From Chitinophagales bacterium (GTDB taxonomy: Bacteria; Bacteroidota; Bacteroidia; Chitinophagales; Saprospiraceae), in NCBI GenBank assembly GCA_013297575.1, contig JAAFHO010000042.1, positions 1 through 16,908 of the forward strand: a stretch of DNA of 16,908 nt, written 5' to 3'. The notes beneath the pieces were generated by a model. The model was not told where the DNA came from. It did not search any database and saw nothing but the letters and a program-made list of their open reading frames with translations. Both the position numbers and the translations under genes were made by a program. This document shows, in pieces, positions 6,294 to 14,703 of the stretch (position 1 is its first letter; every line of letters begins with the position of its first letter).

Positions 6294-9200
6294 ATGTTAC
6301 AAGGAATTATTCATTTTTCAATAAAAAATAAGTTGATTGTACTGCTATTTACCATAGCATTAATCACATACGGGATTTATCAACTCACACAATTACCCAT
6401 TGACGCAGTACCCGATATCACAGATAATCAAGTACAAGTCATTACCGTATCGCCTGCATTGGGCGCACCTGATGTGGAGCGTTTTATTACATTCCCGATT
6501 GAACAGGCCAATAGCAATATTCCCGGTCTTAAAGAAATTCGTAGTTTCTCTCGGTTTGGCTTAAGTGTCGTTACGATTGTTTTTAACGACGAAACCGATG
6601 TCTATTGGGCGCGCCAACAAGTGAGTGAACGACTTCAAAACGTACAATCAGAATTACCACCAGGGTTAGGTACGCCCGGAATGGCACCCGTGACTACTGG
6701 ATTAGGCGAAATCTATCAGTATGTTCTCCGACCTAAAAAGGGATTTGAAGGTAAATATACGCCCGTCGAATTGCGTACTATGCAAGATTGGATTGTGCGC
6801 CGCCAACTACTCGGTGTTCCCGGCGTAGCCGATGTAAGTACTTTTGGAGGGCTGCTCAAACAGTATGAAGTAGGTGTAAATCCTGAACGATTAAAATCTT
6901 ATGGACTTACTATTGCCGATGTATTTCAAGCACTGGCTGCTAACAATCAAAATGCAGGTGGTGCCTATATCGAAAAAGGCCCTACCGTATTGTTTATCAG
7001 GAGTGAAGGTTTGGCTACAAAAATATCAGATATAGAGCAAATGGTGGTCAAAACGACCACTGCTGGCATACCAATAAAGATCAGCGATGTAGCCACAGTG
7101 GGTTTTGGCACCGCCACCCGTTATGGCGCATTGTGCTACAATGACGAAGGCGAAACCGCAGGCGCCGTAGTGATGATGCTGAAAGGTGAAAATTCTTCGG
7201 CGGTGATTAAACGCGTTAAAACGCGCATTGAGGAAATTCAAAAAATGCTACCGGAAGGCGTTGTTATTGAAGCATTTTTAGACCGAACAAAGATGGTAAA
7301 CAATGCCATTGGTACTGTAGAAACCAATTTAATGGAAGGTGCGCTGATTGTGGTGCTGGTTTTGGTACTGTTTTTAGGTAATTTGCGAGCGGGTTTGGTG
7401 GTGGCCTCGGTTATTCCTTTAGCCATGTTATTTGCGGTTATCTTGATGAATATGTTCAAAGTGAGCGGAAATTTGATGAGTTTAGGCGCATTAGATTTCG
7501 GATTGATTGTAGATGGTGCCGTGATTATCGTGGAGGCTGTAATGCACCAATTATCGCATTCCAAAACTTTGGCCCATACCAATAGGCTGACTCAGCAGGA
7601 AATGGATCAACAGGTGGAGCATTCGGCCTCTAAAATGATGAATGCAGCCGTATTTGGACAAATCATTATATTGGTTGTGTATCTTCCCATTTTTGCACTA
7701 CAAGGAATAGAGGGGAAAATGTTTAAACCGATGGCACAAACCGTTGCATTTGCATTGCTAGGGGCTTTTGTGCTTTCGCTGACGTATATTCCAGCAGTAG
7801 CGAGTTTGGCGTTGAGCAAAAAAAATACGTTAAAAGCCTCGCTTTCCGATCGTATCATGGGGCGCGTTGAACGTAGTTTTCAAAATGGCTTACAATATGT
7901 ATTGCAATTCCCCAAAATAGCCATTTCGGTTGCTATTACTTCATTTTTTAGTGCTATTTTATTGCTTTCTACTTTAGGTGGCGAATTTATTCCTGCGTTG
8001 GAAGAAGGCGATTTTGCCGTGGATACTCGTGTGTTAATGGGAAGCAACCTCAATACGACCATTGCAAGCACGCAACAAACGGCCAAAATTTTGCTCGAAC
8101 GCTTTCCTGAAGTCGAAAAAGTAGTCACCAAAATAGGGAGCGGTGAAATACCAACCGACCCAATGCCCATTGAAGCCAGTGATATGATGATCATCTTGAA
8201 AGATAAAAAAGAGTGGACATCAGCGCGCACCTTTGATGAATTGGCCGAGAAAATGAGTACTGCATTGCAAGATGTTCCCGGTGTCACAGCTGGGTTTCAA
8301 TACCCAGTGCAAATGCGATTTAACGAACTCATGACTGGTGCTAAACAGGATGTAGTTTGTAAAATTTTTGGAGAAAATTTAGACACATTAGCACGTTTGG
8401 CCACCCAATTTAATGATCTAGTAGGGCAGGTGAATGGTGCCACAGAACGCTATGTTGAAGCGGTAACCGGTATGCCTCAAATTACAATTCGACCAAAACG
8501 GTCGGCTTTGGCACAATACGGATTGAGTGTAGAGACGGTGAACCAAACCATTAATGCGGCTTTTGCAGGTGCGGTGGCTGGCCAAGTATTTGAAGAAGAA
8601 AAGCGTTTCGATCTAGTGGTGCGCTTGGATCAAAAGGAACGCCGTGACCTCTCCGATGTGCAAAATTTACTCATTTCTACACCAATGGGGCTACAAATTC
8701 CGCTCTACTTGGTTGCCGAAGTTGATATTATTGAAGGCCCTAACCAAATCCAACGGGAAAATGCACAGCGGCGAATTATCATGGGCTTCAACGTTCGTGG
8801 GCGCGATGTGCAAAGTGTTGTAGATGAAGTACGTGCCAAGGTGGATGCTCAAGTAAAGTTTCCGGTAGGTTATTCTGTTAAGTATGGTGGAAGTTTTGAG
8901 AATTTACAGGCGGCTAAGGCGCGTTTGGGATTGGCTGTTCCGGTATCCTTATTGCTTATTTTCCTAATGCTGTATTTTGCATTTGGGTCTGTTCCACAAG
9001 GGCTGCTGATTTATTCGGCAATTCCGCTTTCGGCAGTAGGTGGTATTATCGCTTTGGCTTTGCGTGGTATGCCATTTTCTATTTCGGCAGGTATTGGATT
9101 TATTGCATTGTTCGGTGTGGCAGTATTGAACGGTATTGTATTGGTCACGGAGTTTAACCGTCTGCGACAAGAGGGCATGACCGATTTACGTCGGGTGGTA

Positions 9201-10634
9201 TTGCAAGGCACCAAGATCAGGTTGCGTCCTGTTTTGATGACTGCTTCGGTGGCATCGTTGGGTTTTTTACCGATGGCATTTAGCCACGGTGCAGGGGCGG
9301 AAGTGCAGCGGCCTTTGGCTACTGTTGTGATTGGCGGCCTAATTTCTGCTACCTTGTTAACTTTGTTTTTATTGCCAGTTTTGTACGTTTTCTTTCATAA
9401 AAAAGCAAAAATAAACCCAAAAGCGGCAATAATATTGCTCATTACCGCTTGTTTGGGTGGTCAAATGGTTGTGGCACAAACGCCAATTACACTACAAGCA
9501 GCCATAGATTCGGCATTGCAGAACAACCTTGCATTGCGGCCATATCAGTTGGATATTATGCGTAACCAAGCATTGGAACAGACTGCCAGCGATCTTCCAA
9601 AAACAGATTTTAACTTGGAAAGTGGGCAAATTAATACCGCTTATTTAGATACTCGGATAGGCGCAACACAGACGTTTGGTGCAGGTAAATTGACCAAAAG
9701 TAAGGCTGCTTTGCTCACCCAAAGTACCACGTTGAGTGCCGCTGATTTGGCATTGCAACAACATGAGTTATCGTTTCGAGTAAAAAAAATATATACTGAA
9801 ATTGTTTCGTTGCGCGAAAAGGAACGCGTACTACTGTGGGCAGATAGCCTCTTTGGTGCAGCCTCGCAGCGTGCCGCATCACGCCTGAAAGCAGGGGAAA
9901 GCAACGCACTCGAGAAAGCAAATGCCGATTTGCTCAAAAGCCAAACCAGCCGTCAGGTTCAGTTGTTGAAAACGGAGCAGCAAGCGTTACTCCTCCATTT
10001 TCAACGCCTTTTGGGGGTTGGGGAAAACGTAATACCATTGGCTTTGACGTTTCCTCCTGCCTTAGATACAGCAGCCCTTTTACAAAACCACGCCATGCTC
10101 CATGCGGCACAAATGCGCTTATCCGTAGCAGAGCGCCATACTGCTGTTGTAAAAAATGCGCTATTGCCGGAGTATCGATTGGGCTTAAATTTACAATCAA
10201 TTCGTGGACCACAGGTGATTCGTGGTTCGGAGCGGGATTATGGCCTTGCGCCACAGTTTTTGAGTGTTCAGGCTGGCATAAGTTTGCCGGTATTCAAAAA
10301 AGCAACCCACGCGCGGGTACAGGCAGCGACCATTGAACAAGATATGGCACAAGCCCAAGTGGCTGCCACACAATACGATTTAGAAACCAGTTATCGCGCC
10401 GCATTACAAAGGGTAGTTGCATACCGTGCAACCCTCGATGATTTTGAGCAAAATACAAACCCAGTGGTGGCGCAAACGCTACAAATTGCTGATAATCAAT
10501 TGAAAAACGGTGCGATCAATTATGTAGAATGGACACTCAGTGCTACGCAAGCCCTTGCCACACGAATGGAATATGTCGATCTGTTGCAACAATACCACCA
10601 AGCCTTAGTCGCATTGGAATATTTTGTCTATTGA
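6294..10634 (+). CDS. czcA: CzcA/CusA-type heavy-metal efflux RND pump fused to a TolC-type outer-membrane factor
   Basis: The 1446-residue product joins two proteins. Residues 1-1035 are a heavy-metal RND pump: TM1 at about 12-30, then a periplasmic porter region, TM2-6 at about 340-500, TM7 at about 539-557, a second periplasmic region, and TM8-12 from about 880 to 1030. TM4 carries LDFGLIVDGAVIIVEA with D401, D407 and E414, spaced as D402/D408/E415 of Cupriavidus CzcA. Two aspartates favour divalent ions (Zn, Co, Ni) over the CusA copper/silver type, which lacks the first. Residues about 1062-1446 are a TolC/CzcC-like outer-membrane factor starting ITLQAAIDSALQNNLALRP. Between them, 1040-1061 is a hydrophobic stretch ending VVA before Q1062, like a retained signal peptide. 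The fusion type is known in Bacteroidota. The adaptor gene follows after 62 bases. Confidence 0.93.
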   Translation: MLQGIIHFSIKNKLIVLLFTIALITYGIYQLTQLPIDAVPDITDNQVQVITVSPALGAPDVERFITFPIEQANSNIPGLKEIRSFSRFGLSVVTIVFNDETDVYWARQQVSERLQNVQSELPPGLGTPGMAPVTTGLGEIYQYVLRPKKGFEGKYTPVELRTMQDWIVRRQLLGVPGVADVSTFGGLLKQYEVGVNPERLKSYGLTIADVFQALAANNQNAGGAYIEKGPTVLFIRSEGLATKISDIEQMVVKTTTAGIPIKISDVATVGFGTATRYGALCYNDEGETAGAVVMMLKGENSSAVIKRVKTRIEEIQKMLPEGVVIEAFLDRTKMVNNAIGTVETNLMEGALIVVLVLVLFLGNLRAGLVVASVIPLAMLFAVILMNMFKVSGNLMSLGALDFGLIVDGAVIIVEAVMHQLSHSKTLAHTNRLTQQEMDQQVEHSASKMMNAAVFGQIIILVVYLPIFALQGIEGKMFKPMAQTVAFALLGAFVLSLTYIPAVASLALSKKNTLKASLSDRIMGRVERSFQNGLQYVLQFPKIAISVAITSFFSAILLLSTLGGEFIPALEEGDFAVDTRVLMGSNLNTTIASTQQTAKILLERFPEVEKVVTKIGSGEIPTDPMPIEASDMMIILKDKKEWTSARTFDELAEKMSTALQDVPGVTAGFQYPVQMRFNELMTGAKQDVVCKIFGENLDTLARLATQFNDLVGQVNGATERYVEAVTGMPQITIRPKRSALAQYGLSVETVNQTINAAFAGAVAGQVFEEEKRFDLVVRLDQKERRDLSDVQNLLISTPMGLQIPLYLVAEVDIIEGPNQIQRENAQRRIIMGFNVRGRDVQSVVDEVRAKVDAQVKFPVGYSVKYGGSFENLQAAKARLGLAVPVSLLLIFLMLYFAFGSVPQGLLIYSAIPLSAVGGIIALALRGMPFSISAGIGFIALFGVAVLNGIVLVTEFNRLRQEGMTDLRRVVLQGTKIRLRPVLMTASVASLGFLPMAFSHGAGAEVQRPLATVVIGGLISATLLTLFLLPVLYVFFHKKAKINPKAAIILLITACLGGQMVVAQTPITLQAAIDSALQNNLALRPYQLDIMRNQALEQTASDLPKTDFNLESGQINTAYLDTRIGATQTFGAGKLTKSKAALLTQSTTLSAADLALQQHELSFRVKKIYTEIVSLREKERVLLWADSLFGAASQRAASRLKAGESNALEKANADLLKSQTSRQVQLLKTEQQALLLHFQRLLGVGENVIPLALTFPPALDTAALLQNHAMLHAAQMRLSVAERHTAVVKNALLPEYRLGLNLQSIRGPQVIRGSERDYGLAPQFLSVQAGISLPVFKKATHARVQAATIEQDMAQAQVAATQYDLETSYRAALQRVVAYRATLDDFEQNTNPVVAQTLQIADNQLKNGAINYVEWTLSATQALATRMEYVDLLQQYHQALVALEYFVY

Positions 10635-10696
10635 GGAAATGGTTTCAGTGTAAGTCCCATATTCCTTTTTCTTTTACAATTATCATTTATAAAAAT

Positions 10697-11839
10697 ATGA
10701 AATTTTCTTTTTTTAGTATATTTATCTTAATTTTTGCTGCATGCAGCAGTACGCCCAATCCCGAAGTTGCTACCCCGCAAGCCAGTACGGAGACAATGCC
10801 GATGCGTGTCGAAATGACGGCTGCCCAATTAAAAAATGCTCAGTTAGAAATAGGCAGCCCCGAGCGCCGTAAGTTGGGCAATACCATAAAAGTAAATGGA
10901 TTTATGGAAGCGCCGCCGCAAAATATCATCTCCATTAGTTGTCCGTTAGGTGGTTATTTAAAACAAACTAAATTATTGCCGGGATTAAAAGTTAGGCGTG
11001 GCGAAGTGTTGGCTACACTCGAAGACCCGCAATATATTACGCTTCAACAGGAATATTTGGCCACAAAAGCGCGTCTCGAATACCTTTCTGCTGATCTTGC
11101 GCGACAAGAAACCCTTAATCGCGATCAATCCTCTAGCGACAAAGTACTCCAACTGGCTCGAGCAGAGTATCAAACACAACAAATTAATGCAAAAGCATTA
11201 GGCGAGAAACTGAAACTCATTGGTATTAATCCCGAACGGCTCACCGTGGATGCTATTTCAAAAAACATACAAATTTATGCGCCGATTGAGGGTTTTGTTG
11301 CTGCGGTGAAGGTAAATATCGGTAAATATGTGGCCCCAACCGATGTCTTGTTTGAACTGGTCAATACAGATGATATTCACTTGACACTCAATGTGTTTGA
11401 GCAAGATTTAGCAGGCTTGGCAATCGGGCAGAAAGTAATGGCTTATGCCAATGCCGATCCAAATACCGTATATCCCGCTAAAATTATTCTGATCAGTCAA
11501 AATATAGGAGAAGACCGAAGCGTAACCGTACACTGCCACTTAGATCAAAAAAACAACGGACTATTACCCGGTATGTTTATGACGGCCATGGTAGAAACCC
11601 AAAATGCAAGTGCTATAACGTTGCCTAGTGATGCTATTTTGCGTTTCGAAAATGCACATTATGTTTTTGTAGCACAATCCGAAGGCATATTTGAAATGGT
11701 AGCAGTGGAAAAAGGAACAGAGGAAAATGGATTTACGGCGTTGGTCTCTGCAAATGCGGCCTCACTGCTTTCGCAAAAGATCGTACTCAAAAATGCTTAT
11801 ACGCTATTGATGAAAATGAAAAATGCAGCGGAGGAGTAA
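10697..11839 (+). CDS. czcB: Periplasmic adaptor (membrane fusion) lipoprotein of the CzcB/CusB type
   Basis: The start at 10697 yields a 380-residue protein with a clean lipoprotein signal (hydrophobic 4-15, lipobox FAAC, lipid-carrying C16). The open frame continues 56 codons upstream, but that part overlaps the end of the pump gene and reads like its shadow. After a Thr/Pro-rich linker come a barrel-sandwich half (LGGYLKQTKLLPGLKVRRGEVLATLEDP), an alpha-helical hairpin (about 110-175), the second sandwich half (IYAPIEGFVAAVKVNIGKYV) and a beta-barrel domain with LLPGMFMTAMVE. This is the usual layout of HlyD-like adaptors, which connect the inner-membrane RND trimer to the outer-membrane channel and can deliver metal to the pump. 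The ATG is 62 bases after the pump stop, in one operon. No His/Met-rich metal-binding N-terminus is seen. Confidence 0.92.
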   Translation: MKFSFFSIFILIFAACSSTPNPEVATPQASTETMPMRVEMTAAQLKNAQLEIGSPERRKLGNTIKVNGFMEAPPQNIISISCPLGGYLKQTKLLPGLKVRRGEVLATLEDPQYITLQQEYLATKARLEYLSADLARQETLNRDQSSSDKVLQLARAEYQTQQINAKALGEKLKLIGINPERLTVDAISKNIQIYAPIEGFVAAVKVNIGKYVAPTDVLFELVNTDDIHLTLNVFEQDLAGLAIGQKVMAYANADPNTVYPAKIILISQNIGEDRSVTVHCHLDQKNNGLLPGMFMTAMVETQNASAITLPSDAILRFENAHYVFVAQSEGIFEMVAVEKGTEENGFTALVSANAASLLSQKIVLKNAYTLLMKMKNAAEE

Positions 11840-11847
11840 GAGGAGGG

Positions 11848-11885
11848 GAGCGGTGATAAGTGCCAAACAACATTTATCACCGCTC
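11848..11885. terminator. Bidirectional stem-loop between convergent operons
   Basis: GAGCGGTGATAA (11848-11859) is perfectly complementary to TTATCACCGCTC (11874-11885). Pairing extends inward by three more pairs (one G-U), giving a 15-pair stem and an 8-base loop. It occupies nearly the whole 50-base gap between the adaptor stop (11839) and the stop of the convergent TonB receptor gene (11890), so it can serve both. A T-tract is missing on both sides. Confidence 0.75.
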
Positions 11886-11889
11886 ATAA

Positions 11890-14136
11890 TTATCGCATCG
11901 TCCATCTCATTCCCAATAATACCTGCTGCCGCTGTATGGGTGCATAGTTATAAGTTGGGTCAAATGTGAAATTATGAGGATTATTTACACCAATTTGCTT
12001 GTCAAATGGGTCAAAAGCACGCAAAATGACTTCCTCGCGTGGGTAAAACCCAAATAAATTTTTTACTCCAGCATAAAGTTCAATACCGTGTTTCAACTTT
12101 TTAGTCGTTTGTAAATTATGGATCGAAAACCAAGGTGACAACTCCGGACGCGGATCATTGGGTAAGACGGGCAGGTGCATTGGGCTATTGAATGTACCAG
12201 TATAATCGAATGTTAAACCCCAAGGAGTGAAGGGGTAGGTGATGGTCCACGTTCCTGAAATGGGTGGCGCAAAGAGTTGTGGCAACCGAATATTATTTTC
12301 GATACGATACACATCCATGGCCGTTGCTCCTGCAATGATTTTTAATCCATTTAGAAAATTAAAGTCTAAATTGAGCGATAAACCGGACGAAATACCGTAC
12401 CCGTCCAAATTAGAAAAGATGATTTTATTAGGATCTGTGGCATAATCTGGTACAATTTGGTTGCTAAAATAGGTAAAAAACAAACTACCATCCAGTCCAA
12501 TAAAACCTGCTTTTTTGGGAAAAAATTTGCGATTGTAGTTCAAATTGGCATTCCATGACCTTTCCGGCAACAGATTTTCAGCAATTACGACCTCGCGAGC
12601 GCCGGTCAATGAGGCATGGTCTTCGGTAAAAATATTGGCTACCCTATACCCCGATCCCGTGGTAAGCCTTAGAATGTGTTGGGCATCTTTTGTCCATTTC
12701 CAACTGATTCGAGGGGTGAGAATATTGCCATGTATGGAGTTGTAATCATAACGCAAGCCGAACAAGAGACGGTTACGCGTATTAATTTCCATCTCATCTT
12801 GTAAAAATATACCCGGTAACCAAATCCGTGAAGGCATATTGCGCGCACCATCGGGAGCGGCAGTAGCAGGCGTATTATCGTCGTAATGAGTAAAGCGCAA
12901 GGCCGTACCGAGCAAAGCATCATGTCGTTTGCCCAAAGGCAGATCAGTAGTTAATTGGCCAAATGCCACCTGCTGTTTGCCGAAATAGGGCGTAACCCCA
13001 TAATAAGAATTTTGATCGTGGAGGTTCCAAGAGAGATCAAACATTACCCGCCTGTACTTAAAAGGAAGTTGATATTTGCCCAATATTTCTACGCGGTTGG
13101 TATAAATGCTTTCACCATAAATACTATCTGTACCGCGCCAACGGGGTTGCCATTGTAACTCGCCGCCCCATCGGTTTTCGTGTACAAAACGGGCTGCGAG
13201 TGTTGCCAAACGGTTTTCTTTTCGACTGAAATTCCATTTATTAAATACCGAAACGCGGTTTTGTAGCGTAATATCCGTAAAATTGTCCTCATTGATGTCG
13301 AGCCGACGGTTAAAATTATAGTAGTTGATGCCCAGTAATGTGTGCGCTTTTCCAACACGTGTTGCTATTGCACCGTCCAGATTATATGCGCCAAGTTGAG
13401 TGCCAAAAATATCCAAAGACACACGTGGAGCAGTAAAAGCATTTTTTGTAATAATATTAATCATGCCACCTACCGCCTCTGATCCATAAAGCGTACTTGC
13501 TGGCCCCTTTACTACCTCAATGCGCTCCACTAAGCCATTTGGAATACCACTCAGACCATATACCGTGGAAAGTCCACTTACGATAGGCATTCCATCAATC
13601 GTAATCATCGTATAGGGGCCTTCCATGCCGTTGATATGGATATCGCCAGTATTGCACACATTACAATTGAGTTGTGGCCGCACTCCATTGACCATTGTGA
13701 GTGCTTCAAAAATGGTGGGTGAGGCGTTTTTTTGGAAAAATCGGGGTGTATAAATTTCTACCGGAATGGGCGAAGCATCCTTGGAAACCTCTTTCATAGT
13801 GGCCGAAATAACGACGGTACCAAATACATTTTCAGAGGGCTGCAGTAGTACTATTTTGGAGATAGAAAGCGTTGCAATAGCACCCATCCAAGTATTATAA
13901 CCAAGGGCTCGAATCGTGCAGGAGGACTGTTGATGAATGTTTTTTTCTCTTAAACTAAATTGCCCCAATGTATCGGTTTGAAACCCTCCAAGGATGTTTT
14001 CTACGGTAATAGTAGCACCAACTATCGGTTCTCGCGTGATGGCATCTTGGACAAAAATAGATTGAGCGTCTTGTGCTTGAGCCAGAAAAGGAAATAAAAA
14101 AGCGAATTTTAGTATGATTATAAGCGTTTTTTTCAT
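11890..14136 (-). CDS. TonB-dependent outer-membrane receptor with carboxypeptidase-like N-terminal domain
   Basis: The 748-residue protein begins with a signal peptide (residues 1-21, cleavage after AQA). A carboxypeptidase-D regulatory-like beta domain follows (about 25-105, with DAITREPIVGATITVEN and DTLGQFSL), then the plug (about 125-235) with DGMPIVSGLSTVYGLSGIP, VERIEVVKGPASTLYGSEAVGG and MINIITKN, and a 22-strand barrel to the C-terminus. The plug contains C158-N-V-C161 shortly before NGMEGPYT, a feature I recognise from a subset of Bacteroidota receptors. It converges on the metal efflux operon across a shared stem-loop. Its promoter has an operator-like palindrome, so metal or metal-chelate uptake is a reasonable inference, but the substrate cannot be read from the sequence. 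It is a single receptor without a SusD partner, which argues against glycan uptake. Confidence 0.92.
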   Translation of the reverse strand: MKKTLIIILKFAFLFPFLAQAQDAQSIFVQDAITREPIVGATITVENILGGFQTDTLGQFSLREKNIHQQSSCTIRALGYNTWMGAIATLSISKIVLLQPSENVFGTVVISATMKEVSKDASPIPVEIYTPRFFQKNASPTIFEALTMVNGVRPQLNCNVCNTGDIHINGMEGPYTMITIDGMPIVSGLSTVYGLSGIPNGLVERIEVVKGPASTLYGSEAVGGMINIITKNAFTAPRVSLDIFGTQLGAYNLDGAIATRVGKAHTLLGINYYNFNRRLDINEDNFTDITLQNRVSVFNKWNFSRKENRLATLAARFVHENRWGGELQWQPRWRGTDSIYGESIYTNRVEILGKYQLPFKYRRVMFDLSWNLHDQNSYYGVTPYFGKQQVAFGQLTTDLPLGKRHDALLGTALRFTHYDDNTPATAAPDGARNMPSRIWLPGIFLQDEMEINTRNRLLFGLRYDYNSIHGNILTPRISWKWTKDAQHILRLTTGSGYRVANIFTEDHASLTGAREVVIAENLLPERSWNANLNYNRKFFPKKAGFIGLDGSLFFTYFSNQIVPDYATDPNKIIFSNLDGYGISSGLSLNLDFNFLNGLKIIAGATAMDVYRIENNIRLPQLFAPPISGTWTITYPFTPWGLTFDYTGTFNSPMHLPVLPNDPRPELSPWFSIHNLQTTKKLKHGIELYAGVKNLFGFYPREEVILRAFDPFDKQIGVNNPHNFTFDPTYNYAPIQRQQVLLGMRWTMR

Positions 14137-14177
14137 TTTAATTTGAATTTTTGCTTAAACTTATTTTTAAATTTAGG

Positions 14178-14185
14178 CAAAGGTA
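14178..14185 (-). promoter_or_regulatory. -7 promoter element of the TonB receptor gene
   Basis: TACCTTTG on the minus strand matches TAnnTTTG and predicts transcription starting near 14172, with a leader of about 36 bases. No TTG -33 element stands at the right distance; that position is occupied by the palindrome at 14194-14209. Confidence 0.55.
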
Positions 14186-14193
14186 AGTTTATT

Positions 14194-14209
14194 TTTAGAT
14201 TAAACTAAA
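14194..14209. promoter_or_regulatory. Operator-like palindrome in the TonB receptor promoter
   Basis: TTTAGATTAAACTAAA is palindromic at 14 of 16 positions. It lies between the -7 element (14178-14185) and the expected -33 region, where a bound protein would block RNA polymerase. It resembles DtxR/MntR-family operators, which have TTAGG-type arms around a TTAA-like centre. A further half-site TTTAGATT is at 14216-14223, 22 bases (two helical turns) away. No DtxR-family gene is in the window, so the regulator is inferred. Confidence 0.45.
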
Positions 14210-14304
14210 AAATTGTTTAGATTGTGTTTTTGTCTAGCATAACCTTTAAACTTACTTCAAATCTGTTGGTGTTCTTGTAATACTGTAATGCGTTTACACC
14301 GTAT

Positions 14305-14691
14305 TCATATTGCTGGCGTTGCTCGTTTGAATGCGTGGGAGATCAAGTCCTGTATATCCACATATCGTAAAGCAGCCTCATTGGTACTTTCTAGTACAAC
14401 AAGTGGAGCAACCCCAGCCTCTAAAGCCTCCTTCCAGCGCAGCACGCAAAGACACCATCGATCGTCGGGCTGTAACCCCGAAAAGTTGTATTCTGGTCTT
14501 GGTGTACTGAGGTCATTCCCTCGGGATTGGGAAAAAGCCAAAAAATCTGCGGTCATAATAGCGCAGACTACGTGTCGGCCTGTATCGTCAGTGCCCGTAG
14601 CGCAGCACCCGTCGCGATAAAAACCAGTGAGCGGTGCAAGGCTGCATGCTTGCAGTGGCTCCCCAAAAACATTAAGTGAAATATGATCCAT
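14305..14691 (-). CDS. DUF2237 family protein
   Basis: The 128-residue protein is a full-length member of the DUF2237 family. It is recognisable from TGFYRDGCCATG (about 22-33), HVVCAIMTADFLAFS (40-54), GNDLSTPRPEYNF (58-70) and DRWCLCVLRWKEALEAGVAPLVVLE (78-101, in two parts around C80/C82). Six cysteines (C16, C29, C30, C43, C80, C82) lie in or near conserved stretches and could bind a metal or form disulfides. There is no signal peptide, so it is probably cytoplasmic. No function is established for the family. The gene follows the 2H phosphoesterase gene by 12 bases on the same strand and is probably co-transcribed with it. Confidence 0.9.
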   Translation of the reverse strand: MDHISLNVFGEPLQACSLAPLTGFYRDGCCATGTDDTGRHVVCAIMTADFLAFSQSRGNDLSTPRPEYNFSGLQPDDRWCLCVLRWKEALEAGVAPLVVLESTNEAALRYVDIQDLISHAFKRATPAI

Positions 14692-14703
14692 TGTTATTTT
14701 ATT

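Noticed and set aside
6294..10634. Pump-TolC fusion as an assembly error or missing stop between two genes
   Set aside because: The frame is continuous through a sensible junction and the same fusion architecture is known from other Bacteroidota pumps.
10529..10696. Upstream extension of the adaptor frame to an ATG at 10529
   Set aside because: It overlaps the pump gene by about 105 bases. The ATG at 10697 gives a perfect lipoprotein signal with lipobox and C16.
14137..14304. Possible small gene or RNA in the 168 bases between the TonB receptor and DUF2237 genes
   Set aside because: No convincing frame or stable fold was seen; the stretch is AT-rich and is accounted for by the receptor promoter and its palindrome.
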